The position numbers and the translations under genes are program-made. 64,000 nt of DNA from Sphingobacterium nematocida (GTDB taxonomy: Bacteria > Bacteroidota > Bacteroidia > Sphingobacteriales > Sphingobacteriaceae). Below are positions 8,282 through 16,360 of the stretch, one piece after another; within the stretch, counting starts at the first letter, position 1, and every line of letters begins with the position of its first letter. Below the pieces are notes generated by a model that was not told the origin of the DNA, did not search any database, and saw nothing but the letters and a program-made list of their open reading frames with translations. Where the stretch lies: positions 1 through 64,000 of the forward strand of contig NZ_FUZF01000008.1 of NCBI RefSeq assembly GCF_900168125.1, read 5' to 3'.

Positions 8282-9070
8282 TTAACCCGCTAATTGTTTA
8301 ACAAAATCTTGCATTGCTTCTCCTGGAGCCATAGTCTTCATGAAATTCTCACCGATCAAGAAGGACTGAAATCCTCGTTTTCGTAAATCCATGATGGTGC
8401 TTGGATCGGATATTCCACTTTCTGAGACCTTGATAAACTGATCAGGTATTTTGTTGACAAGGTCATAGGAATGATCCAATGAAACGGTAAAGTTCTTTAA
8501 ATTCCGGTTATTTACACCGATGGCATCGATACTATCGAATATATTGTGCTGGAGTTCTTCTTCATTATGCACCTCCAGTAGGACATTAAGACCCAATGAT
8601 TTTGCATAGTTGGATAAGGATTGAACTTCTTCCGGAGTAAGACATGCCGCAATAAGGAGAATGATGTCTGCTCCATATGCTTTTGCTTCTGCTATTTGAT
8701 AGCTATCAACGATAAATTCTTTGCGAAGCAGAGGGATCTGTAATACCTCTCTGGCATTGCTAAGATCGGCGAGGCTACCTTGAAAGAAGTCTCTGTCTGT
8801 CAGTACAGAGATGGCAGAAGCCCCAGCAATTTGGTACCCCTCAACAACTTCCTGTACGGTAGAACTATTATTAATGATCCCTTTGGAAGGTGATGCACGC
8901 TTGTATTCGGCAATGATACCTGTCCGTAATGGATTTTCTATGGATTCTTTTAAGGAATAGCAGGGCCTTGAAAATAAGGGGAACTGCTCTAGCTGTTGCA
9001 AAGATGTTTTGCTCTTAGCTTCAGCAACTTCTATCTTTTTTCTTTCGATGATTTTATCTAGTATGGTCAT
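8282..9070 (-). CDS. trpC: Indole-3-glycerol-phosphate synthase
   Basis: 262-residue TIM-barrel enzyme that converts CdRP to indole-3-glycerol phosphate in tryptophan synthesis. Conserved elements in order: EYKRASPSKG, SVLTDRDFFQGS, LLRKEFIVDSYQI (catalytic Lys), GVNNRNLKNF and SESGIS. It is monofunctional, with no fused TrpF domain. It is separated from trpG by 126 bp containing a 17-bp tandem repeat, rather than by trpD as in the common trpEGDCF order. Whether it is still transcribed from the trp promoter is unproven. Confidence 0.97.
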   Translation of the reverse strand: MTILDKIIERKKIEVAEAKSKTSLQQLEQFPLFSRPCYSLKESIENPLRTGIIAEYKRASPSKGIINNSSTVQEVVEGYQIAGASAISVLTDRDFFQGSLADLSNAREVLQIPLLRKEFIVDSYQIAEAKAYGADIILLIAACLTPEEVQSLSNYAKSLGLNVLLEVHNEEELQHNIFDSIDAIGVNNRNLKNFTVSLDHSYDLVNKIPDQFIKVSESGISDPSTIMDLRKRGFQSFLIGENFMKTMAPGEAMQDFVKQLAG

Positions 9071-9084
9071 TTTTTTAGTCGTAA

Positions 9085-9141
9085 GTGATGAAGGCTATGA
9101 AAGTGACAATGTTATGAAAGTGATAATGTTATGGAGGTTAT
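9085..9141. repeat. 17-bp tandem repeat in the trpG-trpC gap
   Basis: GAAAGTGACAATGTTAT (9099-9115) is followed directly by GAAAGTGATAATGTTAT (9116-9132), with degenerate partial units on both sides. It occupies the place where trpD would normally be. Confidence 0.75.
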
Positions 9142-9196
9142 GAAGGTTTAACTATAGACTTCATAACTACATCATCTACATCACCTCTGTCACTTT

Positions 9197-9769
9197 TTAT
9201 TTAAGCCAATTCTCTATTAATTTCTTTCCATTATCGGTCAATATTGATTCCGGATGGAATTGCATTCCGCGGACATCGTATTGCTTATGGGCTAGTGCCA
9301 TGATGGTTCCATTTTCATCAACAGCAGTTATTTTTAGACAGTCCGGTAAGCTTTTCTCATCAACAGCCCAAGAGTGGTATCGTCCTATTTTCGATTCTTT
9401 GGGGAAGTCTTGAAAAAGCTTTTCGTCTTTGTCTGTGATAATGATGGATGAGGCTACACCGTGCAATGGTTTTGGCATATTAAAAAGTTTGCCGCCAAAT
9501 ACCTCAGCAATTGCCTGTTGGCCTAGACATATACCTAAGATACGCTTGTTTGGTGCGTAGGTTCTGATCACCTCCATCAGTAGTCCGGCTTCTTCAGGTA
9601 TACCTGGGCCCGGAGATAACAATATGTTTTCAAATTGATCGACATAGTCTAGGTCGAATTTGTCGTTACGTACGACTTCGTAGTCTACTCCCAATTCTTG
9701 TAACAAATGGACGAGGTTGTACGTGAAAGAATCATAGTTGTCTATGACTAAAATTTTATCTTTGTTCAT
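9197..9769 (-). CDS. trpG: Anthranilate synthase component II (glutamine amidotransferase)
   Basis: 190-residue class I glutamine amidotransferase. It shows LVIDNYDSFTYNLVHLLQ at the start, LSPGPGIPEEAG, the nucleophile motif GICLGQQAIAE, and the His-Glu dyad in MQFHPESILT. It supplies ammonia to TrpE to form anthranilate from chorismate. PabA activity in folate synthesis is possible, as in many bacteria with one copy. Its start overlaps the small upstream ORF by 14 bp, which suggests translational coupling within trpE-orf-trpG. Confidence 0.95.
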   Translation of the reverse strand: MNKDKILVIDNYDSFTYNLVHLLQELGVDYEVVRNDKFDLDYVDQFENILLSPGPGIPEEAGLLMEVIRTYAPNKRILGICLGQQAIAEVFGGKLFNMPKPLHGVASSIIITDKDEKLFQDFPKESKIGRYHSWAVDEKSLPDCLKITAVDENGTIMALAHKQYDVRGMQFHPESILTDNGKKLIENWLK

Positions 9770-9983
9770 CTTGTAACAATTGACTGGTTTCCACTAGTTG
9801 CTGTATTTCTTTATTCGCTGCTATCAAATCTACGAACTCTGTGTCGTTCGTATTCCCTATCTTTTGTTTTTTTGCCATATACTGTTTGCGTAAATGGAGT
9901 AATTCCAAAATTCTGGTGTCAATAGTTTCGATGCTTGCTGTGAGGTGCGTCGTGTTCTCACAGTATTCAAGAGGACGTATCAT
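9756..9983 (-). CDS. Small chorismate-mutase-like protein between trpE and trpG
   Basis: 75-residue, almost wholly helical protein. Its first half (SIETIDTRILELLHLRKQYMAK) matches the pattern of the first helix of AroQ chorismate mutase, with the ID..IL.LL..R spacing. The Arg of LLHLRKQY corresponds to a substrate-binding arginine. The lysine expected next (after KIG) is replaced by Asn-Thr-Asn, and the protein is shorter than the roughly 90-residue AroQ domain. It may therefore be inactive or structural. It overlaps trpE by 4 bp (ATGA type) and trpG by 14 bp, so it is translated as part of the operon and is unlikely to be a chance ORF. Function is unknown; a chorismate-handling or complex-stabilising role is inference. 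Confidence 0.7.
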   Translation of the reverse strand: MIRPLEYCENTTHLTASIETIDTRILELLHLRKQYMAKKQKIGNTNDTEFVDLIAANKEIQQLVETSQLLQDEQR

Positions 9984-11383
9984 AGGGTTTGTGCTATTTC
10001 AAGGGCTCTGCGCAGTGCAGCAATTTTGTTATTTACTTCTTGTAGTTCTTTTTCTGGGTCAGAATCCAATACGATACCTGCTCCAGCTTGGTAGTGTAGC
10101 ATGTTTTCTTTGCTCAGGAAGGAACGTATGATAATGGCATGGTTAAAATCTCCGTTGAAGCCCATAAAGCCTATAGCCCCAGCATAGAAAGAACGCTGCA
10201 TTCCTTCATAACGATCTATTAATGTGATGGCCATATGTTTCGGAGCTCCCGATAATGTACCAGCGGGATAGGTGTCGCCTACTACGTCAAACGGATTGGC
10301 AGTAGGTTTTAGTTTTCCTGATACTTTGGAGACTAAATGGATGATATGGGAATAGTACTGTGCTTCTTTGTATGATTTGACTTGAACGTCTGTACAGTGA
10401 CGGCTAAGGTCATTGCGAGCCAAGTCGACGAGCATGACGTGTTCTGCGGATTCCTTGGGATCATTTTTTAGTTCTTCCGCAATTTTTTCATCTTGTTCCA
10501 TGTCCCCAGTACGCTTGAAGGTTCCGGCGATGGGGTATATGGTTGCTTCTCCCTTTTTGATGGTGAGCTGCGCTTCCGGAGAAGAACCAAAAAGCTTGAA
10601 GTCTCCGTAATCAAAGTAGAATAGGTAAGGGGAAGGGTTGACTGAACGTAAGGCTCGGTATACATTGAATTCGTCACCGGCAAACGGCGTTGAAAACCCT
10701 CGTGATGGTACGATTTGGAATACGTCACCTCTACGGATATGAACTTTCATTTTTTCGACGAGAGCTTTGAAGGCGTCATCGGTCATATTTGACTTTTCTT
10801 CTCCTTTTGTACGGAATGAGTATTCCGGAAAATTTTTATTTTGAATCAAATACTCGATACGTTCCAGTTCGCTCTCTTCCTCGTCCAGTAGGTGCTCGAA
10901 GATATAAAGCTGGTTGCGAAAATGGTCGATAGCAATGACATATTTGTAAACATGGTATTGTAGAAAGGGTATTTTTCGGCTGCTTTCTAAGTTGGCTGTA
11001 AGGATTATATCCTCAAAATGAGCTACAGCATCAAAGGTGAAATAACCGAATAATCCATTGGAAATAACGTTTGTGTCGGCTAGGTATTCCTCCTGAAAAG
11101 ATTGTCTAAAAGCAGATACTTCGGTTCTTAGGTTAATGGAGGAAGCAGCTTTGACCACTTTCTCCTGGTTGGGATAACTAATCGTCAAGTTATTCTCATT
11201 CAATACTAATCCGGCAATCGGTTGACAGCAGATATAGCTGATATTGTTGTCTCGGCTGTGATACTCCGAACTTTCGAGTAGAATACTGTTCGGAAAGGTA
11301 TCCCGCATACGAAGATAGATACTTACTGGCGTCGTGGTGTCAGCGAGTATTTTTTTGTGGTTTGTTTTGAATGCGTATGTCAT
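9980..11383 (-). CDS. trpE: Anthranilate synthase component I
   Basis: 467-residue chorismate-utilising enzyme. The N-terminal part has the LLES motif (35-38) that binds tryptophan for feedback inhibition. The C-terminal catalytic domain shows VFQIVPSRGF, GSSPEAQLTI, YPIAGTFKRTGD, MLVDLARNDLSRHC, GTLSGAPKHMA, and QAGAGIVLDSDPEKE. Together these identify TrpE rather than PabB. With TrpG it makes anthranilate from chorismate and glutamine. It is the first structural gene after a leader with a Trp-rich ORF and attenuator. About 190 nt lie between attenuator and start, and they contain one R1 palindromic repeat. Confidence 0.97.
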   Translation of the reverse strand: MTYAFKTNHKKILADTTTPVSIYLRMRDTFPNSILLESSEYHSRDNNISYICCQPIAGLVLNENNLTISYPNQEKVVKAASSINLRTEVSAFRQSFQEEYLADTNVISNGLFGYFTFDAVAHFEDIILTANLESSRKIPFLQYHVYKYVIAIDHFRNQLYIFEHLLDEEESELERIEYLIQNKNFPEYSFRTKGEEKSNMTDDAFKALVEKMKVHIRRGDVFQIVPSRGFSTPFAGDEFNVYRALRSVNPSPYLFYFDYGDFKLFGSSPEAQLTIKKGEATIYPIAGTFKRTGDMEQDEKIAEELKNDPKESAEHVMLVDLARNDLSRHCTDVQVKSYKEAQYYSHIIHLVSKVSGKLKPTANPFDVVGDTYPAGTLSGAPKHMAITLIDRYEGMQRSFYAGAIGFMGFNGDFNHAIIIRSFLSKENMLHYQAGAGIVLDSDPEKELQEVNNKIAALRRALEIAQTL

Positions 11384-11409
11384 ATGTGTATAATCTGTTT
11401 ATTATCTGT

Positions 11410-11463
11410 CATATGGAATACTCATGGGTGTTTGTGCTTCGCTAAACATGAGTATTTCATATC
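11410..11463. repeat. R1 palindromic intergenic repeat, copy A
   Basis: ATATGGAATACTCATG (11411-11426) pairs with CATGAGTATTTCATAT (11447-11462) with one mismatch. The loop contains a TGTTT/AAACA pair. It is a shorter relative of copies B (43270-43336) and C (49823-49892). It lies in the transcribed trp leader between the attenuator and trpE. Confidence 0.7.
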
Positions 11464-11569
11464 TGTACGTATATGTTTAATTGTTGCTAGCGTCCTTAGT
11501 TTACTTTTTCAATTTTACAGCATCTGTTTTTCCGAAGGTTCTGTTCTTGCCTCTATAAATTTTATTAAA

Positions 11570-11602
11570 CCAAAAAAGCCCGACGAAATACGTCGGGCTT
11601 TT
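11570..11602 (-). terminator. trp attenuator (intrinsic terminator)
   Basis: On the minus strand, AAAAGCCCGACG (11602-11591) and CGTCGGGCTTTTTT (11585-11572) form a GC-rich stem with a 5-nt loop followed by a U-tract. It lies about 30 nt after the stop of the Trp-rich leader ORF and upstream of trpE. Its 5' arm can pair instead with GCGTCGGG inside the leader ORF, giving an antiterminator. Confidence 0.9.
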
Positions 11603-11632
11603 GATTTATGGTTTTGGTTGATTAAAAAATCC

Positions 11633-11716
11633 TTATTCTGAAAACCAATAGAGGTGCCTCCCGACGCTATTTGCTCCGGGCCACCACCAAAATTGATATG
11701 TACTTTGTGTCATCAT
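11633..11716 (-). CDS. trpL: trp operon leader peptide with three consecutive Trp codons
   Basis: 27-codon ORF, too short for usual gene calling. It begins with ATG ATG, reads MMTQSTYQFWWWPGAN at its start and ends HLYWFSE: three consecutive Trp codons plus a fourth near the end, in a genome where TGG is rare. It is followed by an intrinsic terminator that precedes trpE. The RNA has the classical choice of pairings. Region 1:2 is GGTG and CCCG with CGGG and CACC. Region 2:3 is CGTCGGG (within 11660-11667) with CCCGACG. Region 3:4 is the terminator. A ribosome stalled at the Trp codons would cover region 1 and free region 2 for the antiterminator. The promoter places the transcript start within a few nucleotides of the first ATG, so the leader is likely leaderless. 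Confidence 0.85.
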   Translation of the reverse strand: MMTQSTYQFWWWPGANSVGRHLYWFSE

Positions 11717-11723
11717 TACACCA

Positions 11724-11752
11724 CAAATTTAGAATAATTTTTAAATAATCAA
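11724..11752 (-). promoter_or_regulatory. trp operon promoter
   Basis: On the minus strand, TTG (11752-11750) and TAAATTTG (11731-11724) are 18 nt apart and match the Bacteroidota consensus. Transcription would start near 11717, at or 1-3 nt before the leader peptide ATG. Confidence 0.7.
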
Positions 11753-11772
11753 ACTCTTTTTGTTAAAAAAAT

Positions 11773-11858
11773 AAAACTTTCATGATTTTATTGAATTATC
11801 AATAGAATTATGGAAGTTCTTGATCGTCTTTACGAATAAACTCTTTCAGAAAAAAAAA
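11773..11858. repeat. R2 intergenic repeat, divergent copy
   Basis: Contains AAAACTTTCATGAT, then ATGGAAGTTCTTGAT, then CTCTTTCAGAAAAAA, in the same order and spacing as the better-preserved R2 copies at 30624-30705 and 63087-63247. It lies between trmD and the trp promoter and is the most degenerate copy. Confidence 0.6.
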
Positions 11859-11887
11859 GTTACAAAGGCTTACTTAATTAGCAACTA

Positions 11888-12568
11888 CTACTCTTCGTTC
11901 AATAAATCAGGTCTTCTTTCCTGTGTGCGCTGGAGCTGCTGTTCATCCCTCCAAGCGTTGATTTTGGCCTCGTTGCCACTTAATAGAATATCGGGTACCT
12001 TATGCCCCCGCCATTCCGCTGGTCTTGTATATATAGGAGCATCGAGCAAGCCATCTTGAAAGGAGTCGGACAGAGCCGATGTTTCGTCGGATAGAACACC
12101 AGGTATCAGTCGTACTATAGCATCAACCAGGATCGCTGCCGGAAGTTCACCTCCCGAAAGTACATAATCGCCGATCGATATTTCACGTGTCACGAATATG
12201 TCGCGTATACGCTGATCTATTCCCTTATAGTGACCACATAACACGATGATATTGCCTTTGGTCGAGAGATCGTTGGCAATAGCTTGGTTGAGCGTAGTGC
12301 CGTCTGGGGTCATATATATGATTTCATCATAGTCTCTTTCGCTCTGGAGTTTTTCAATACACCTAGCGAATGGTTCAATTTGCATGACCATACCGGAGCC
12401 TCCCCCATAGGGATAATCGTCGACAGATTTTTGTTTATGGGTACTGTAGTCTCTAAGGTTGTGAACGTGAATTTCACTCAATCCTTTTTTTTGTGCGCGC
12501 TGTAAGATTGAATGTGCAAATGGACTATCCAGTAGTGAGGGTAATACGGTAATGATGTCAAATCTCAT
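11888..12568 (-). CDS. trmD: tRNA (guanine-N1-)-methyltransferase
   Basis: 226-residue SPOUT methyltransferase that makes m1G37 in tRNA. It shows [22 protein letters not shown], the [10 protein letters not shown] loop, [12 protein letters not shown], the knot segment [19 protein letters not shown], and RPAEWRG followed by [13 protein letters not shown]. Length is normal. In many bacteria trmD follows rpsP-rimM; here those two lie about 50 kb away, so the cluster is split. Confidence 0.97.
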   Translation of the reverse strand: MRFDIITVLPSLLDSPFAHSILQRAQKKGLSEIHVHNLRDYSTHKQKSVDDYPYGGGSGMVMQIEPFARCIEKLQSERDYDEIIYMTPDGTTLNQAIANDLSTKGNIIVLCGHYKGIDQRIRDIFVTREISIGDYVLSGGELPAAILVDAIVRLIPGVLSDETSALSDSFQDGLLDAPIYTRPAEWRGHKVPDILLSGNEAKINAWRDEQQLQRTQERRPDLLNEE

Positions 12569-13126
12569 CCTGCAAAAATATGTAAAATGCTTTGTATTCG
12601 CGAATGTTTATCAGTAAGGCGGCTAGTCGATATCTACGATTTTGGAACAGGCAATAAGTTGTACTGTTACAATCTTAATGTGAGGACTGTGTGTTTTAAC
12701 AAATATTTTAAAAGTATTAATAAGATTAAATCTAATTAGATGATTAGTTTGTTTTGAAATTTTATTTTGATTTTTTAAGTGTGTTGAAATAAAATTTGGA
12801 GTATTCAAATTTTCTTAAAATATGTTAAATCTACAGCCGCACTTGCATGATTTTCATCAACAGAATATTTTGATTGTGTATATTTTAATGAAAAACGTTT
12901 TGACTTAAAAAACTTGCAACGACAACTTGTGTCTGTTATATTTGTCACCCCGATTCTTCTGGATGAAGGCACACTAACTATTTATACTTCTCTTTAATTG
13001 TGGAAAGTGATTTTTTGCGCTTTCTAAATATTCGCGTATCGCAGTTTAGTCCGTGCAATTTAACAGTTGTATTATATACTAACGTTTAAGCATTGAAAAT
13101 TATTTTTTATACACATATACTTTAAC
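12569..13126. other. 558-bp intergenic region with SusC promoter, otherwise no gene seen
   Basis: AT-rich spacer between the trmD start and the first SusC gene, which diverge from it. A promoter is recognisable at 12914-12944, leaving a roughly 180-nt untranslated leader. No convincing ORF, RNA gene or repeat was found in the rest. Unlike the next two SusC leaders, it contains no MKQ uORF. Confidence 0.6.
12914..12944 (+). promoter_or_regulatory. Promoter of first susC/susD pair, with TTTGTCACCCC box
   Basis: TTG (12914-12916) and TATATTTG (12937-12944) are 20 nt apart, a good Bacteroidota promoter. The sequence running out of the -7 box, TTTGTCACCCCG, recurs before fecR at 29414-29425. Confidence 0.65.
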
Positions 13127-16100
13127 ATGAAACAAAAATTACTCAGTTTTATTTTTGTGTTTACATTCCTCGTTGGGGTTTCGTTTGCACAAAATCGTCA
13201 GGTGAGTGGTAAGGTGACTTCTTCAGTAGATGGTGCTCCGGTTGTGGGGGCGTCCATTTCAGTGGTGGGGACCAGTACTGCTACACAAACTGACAATGCA
13301 GGTGTCTTTAAAATCAATGTTTCGGACGGTTCGACTTTGAATGTTTCTTACATCGGTTATCTTGCGCAGCGTATCGCGGTGGGTACGCAAACTACAATTA
13401 ACATTATTTTGGAATCTGAAGAGAACTCTTTGGAAGAGGTGGTCGTAACCGCTTATGGCACCCAGACTAAAGAGTCAATAGCAGGATCTATATCCACTTT
13501 AAAGTCTAAAGATTTGGAGCAGGTTCAGTCTGCTAACGTCGTTCAGTCGTTAGCTGGTAAAGTAGGTGGTGTACAAATCCGCTCTACATCAGGACAGCCA
13601 GGAGCTGCTGCTACTGTACGTTTCAGGGGATTAGGATCTATTTCGTCATCAAATGATCCTCTTTATGTAGTAGATGGGGTGCCTTTTAACGGAGATGTAG
13701 CTTCTATCTCTTCGCAGGATATCGAAGAAATGTCTTTTTTGAAAGATGCGGCGGCAAATGCACTATATGGTAGTCGTGGAGCTAATGGGGTAATTATTAT
13801 AACCACAAAGAAAGGGAGGAATAATAATAAGGTTGACATTTCCTTTGAATCACGTGTAGGTGTCAATTCTCGCGCGGTTAAAGATTATGATTTCATCACC
13901 GATCCTAAAGAGTATTACGAGTTAAGATGGCAAAGACTTCGTTTAGGTCAACTTTCAGGTGGAGTGTCAGATGTTGACGCTAGATCTACTGCTTCAAATA
14001 CTCTTTTCAACGATTTGAAATATAACATTTTCAACGTGCCAAACAACGAAATCGTAGATCCGAGTACGGGAAAGATTAATTCAAATGCTGAAGTTATGTA
14101 TCACGATAATTGGAATGATTATCTGTTTGATAATAGCGTTAGACATGAACATTCTTTAAATTTGAGATATGGTAACGAAAAGGTGTCTGCATATTTATCT
14201 GGGGGGTATTTGAAAGATGATGGCTATGTGGTGAACTCCGGTTTTGAACGGACTTCAGCTCGAGCTAATTTGGAGTTTCGTCCATATGATTTCGTGAAAT
14301 TAGGAGGGAATGTAAATTTTGCGGGGACAAAATCAAGAGACCCTCAATCCGGAAAAGGTTCGAGTACGTATTCAAACTTGTTTTCATGGTCTAGAAATAT
14401 GGCGCCTATTTATCCAATATTTGCCAGAGGTGTGGATGGTTCAATATTAACCAATGCAAATGGTCGCGAACTTTATGACTGGGGACGTGGAGAAACTATT
14501 AATCCGGACGGATCAGAAGCTCGTAGACCTTATATTACTAACATGAATCCTTATGCATCCACATTGTTAGATATTCAAACGAATACCAATTCAAATATTG
14601 GACTGAGGACTTATGCGTCTTTTGATTTCTTGAAAAACTTTAATTTCACCTACAATATAGGCTATGACTTTATCGCGAGTAACAGACTTCGTTACGGAAA
14701 TACCGAAGGAGGGGACGATTCCCAATATGGGGGGCTAATTACGAATGCAATAACTCACGAAAGTACGTTAACTAATCAACAACTATTGACGTATGACAAT
14801 AAGTTTGGTCAGCACGCATTAAACGTGATGATAGGTCATGAAAGCTCTAACTATATTAATAAAATGATTTCTGGAACTAAAAGCATGATTGTAATTCCAG
14901 ACGAGTTGTTTTTATCCAATGCGAGTAAATTTAATTCTCTAAATGGTTATAGTGATTTATACAAAGTAGAAGGGTATCTGTCTAAGCTGACTTACAGTTA
15001 TTCGAATAAGTATTACGTGAATGCTTCATTTAGAAGAGACGGATCTTCTGTTTTTCATCCAGACAGTAGATGGGGTAATTTTTATGGTGTCGGTGGTGCA
15101 TGGATTGTGTCTAATGAAGATTTCTTAGCTCCTATCGATGTGATTTCAAATCTCAAGTTAAAAGCTAGTTACGGAGAACAGGGGAATGATAATTTATACT
15201 ACCCATCTTATGTAAGTATGGATCATAGAAGCCATTTTGGGTATGCAAGAAATTTCTATCCTTACATGGATCAGTTTGAGATTACTGCCGATGCTGAAGG
15301 AAACCCTTCGATTAAACAGGTTTACACAGGGTCTAAGGATTTGAAATGGGAAGTGTCACGTAATTTCAATACGGGTTTTGAATTAGGAATGTTTCAGAAC
15401 CGGTTGAATATTGACTTTGAATTCTTTGTTCGAAAAGTTTCTGATATGTTGTATAACTTCCCTCAAGCTCCTTCGTCAGGTATTCCAGCTATTTCCAAAA
15501 ACATTGGAGATATGAAGAATACAGGTGTTGAGATTGCTATTAACGGGGATGTGGTGCGTTCTGACAACTGGAACTTAAATCTATGGGCAAATGCAACACA
15601 CTATAAAAATAAAGTCACGAAATTGCCACAACCGTTTGTAGCAACTGGAGGTATTTTTAGATTTGTAGAAGGTGAAAGTGCTTACACTTATTATTTAAGA
15701 GAATTTGCTGGTGTCAACCCAGAAACGGGTATGGGATCTTGGTATAAAGGTGAAGCAGACAAAATTACAGGTAAGCCAATTGGAGAGCAAGGTACTACCG
15801 AAGTTCATTCGACTGCTACTCAGTATTTGTCCAACAAGACAGCACATCCTGATTTATATGGAGGATTTGGTTTCGATTTGCGTTATAAAAAGCTTTCATT
15901 CAATGCGGGATTTGCTTATCAGCTAGGTGGATATGTGTTTGATAATGTGTATCAGAGTCTCTTTAATGAAAGTACTGGTATGGGAAATAGTGGGGCAAAC
16001 TTTCATAGAGATGTTTACAATACATGGACACCGGAAAACCCAAATGCTGCATTGCCAATTCTTGCAGATGCTGGTTTAAATCAATATAATTCTTCTGACT

Positions 16101-16357
16101 TATTCTTGATTTCAGCTAATTATTTAAGTCTTGAGAATGTGGGTTTATCATATGACTTATCGAATAAAACTTTTGATAGAGTAGGTGTAAAAAATGCTAG
16201 ATTGAGCTTATTAGGTAACAATCTATTTATGATATCTAAACGTCAGGGTTTGGATCCGCGGATGATGCAACTAGGAGGTGAACTCAATAATGGTTTAACA
16301 CTTAACAGTTACTCTTTATTACGCAGTGTTTCTTTAGGTCTATCTATTAATTTCTAG
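13127..16357 (+). CDS. SusC/RagA-type TonB-linked outer-membrane transporter (pair 1)
   Basis: 1076-residue SusC homologue of full length. Signal peptide about 1-21 (MKQKLLSFIFVFTFLVGV), carboxypeptidase-regulatory-like domain about 25-105, TonB-box-like EEVVVTAYG near 105. The plug domain (about 115-230) is complete, with PLYVVDGVPF and ALYGSRGANGVIIITTKKG, and the barrel ends in LGLSINF. SusC forms the outer-membrane barrel of a pedal-bin importer closed by its SusD lipoprotein and is energised by TonB-ExbBD. The partner SusD starts 3 bp after its stop. The substrate is unknown; no glycoside hydrolase or peptidase is in this pair's transcript. Confidence 0.95.
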   Translation: MKQKLLSFIFVFTFLVGVSFAQNRQVSGKVTSSVDGAPVVGASISVVGTSTATQTDNAGVFKINVSDGSTLNVSYIGYLAQRIAVGTQTTINIILESEENSLEEVVVTAYGTQTKESIAGSISTLKSKDLEQVQSANVVQSLAGKVGGVQIRSTSGQPGAAATVRFRGLGSISSSNDPLYVVDGVPFNGDVASISSQDIEEMSFLKDAAANALYGSRGANGVIIITTKKGRNNNKVDISFESRVGVNSRAVKDYDFITDPKEYYELRWQRLRLGQLSGGVSDVDARSTASNTLFNDLKYNIFNVPNNEIVDPSTGKINSNAEVMYHDNWNDYLFDNSVRHEHSLNLRYGNEKVSAYLSGGYLKDDGYVVNSGFERTSARANLEFRPYDFVKLGGNVNFAGTKSRDPQSGKGSSTYSNLFSWSRNMAPIYPIFARGVDGSILTNANGRELYDWGRGETINPDGSEARRPYITNMNPYASTLLDIQTNTNSNIGLRTYASFDFLKNFNFTYNIGYDFIASNRLRYGNTEGGDDSQYGGLITNAITHESTLTNQQLLTYDNKFGQHALNVMIGHESSNYINKMISGTKSMIVIPDELFLSNASKFNSLNGYSDLYKVEGYLSKLTYSYSNKYYVNASFRRDGSSVFHPDSRWGNFYGVGGAWIVSNEDFLAPIDVISNLKLKASYGEQGNDNLYYPSYVSMDHRSHFGYARNFYPYMDQFEITADAEGNPSIKQVYTGSKDLKWEVSRNFNTGFELGMFQNRLNIDFEFFVRKVSDMLYNFPQAPSSGIPAISKNIGDMKNTGVEIAINGDVVRSDNWNLNLWANATHYKNKVTKLPQPFVATGGIFRFVEGESAYTYYLREFAGVNPETGMGSWYKGEADKITGKPIGEQGTTEVHSTATQYLSNKTAHPDLYGGFGFDLRYKKLSFNAGFAYQLGGYVFDNVYQSLFNESTGMGNSGANFHRDVYNTWTPENPNAALPILADAGLNQYNSSDLFLISANYLSLENVGLSYDLSNKTFDRVGVKNARLSLLGNNLFMISKRQGLDPRMMQLGGELNNGLTLNSYSLLRSVSLGLSINF

Positions 16358-16360
16358 AAA

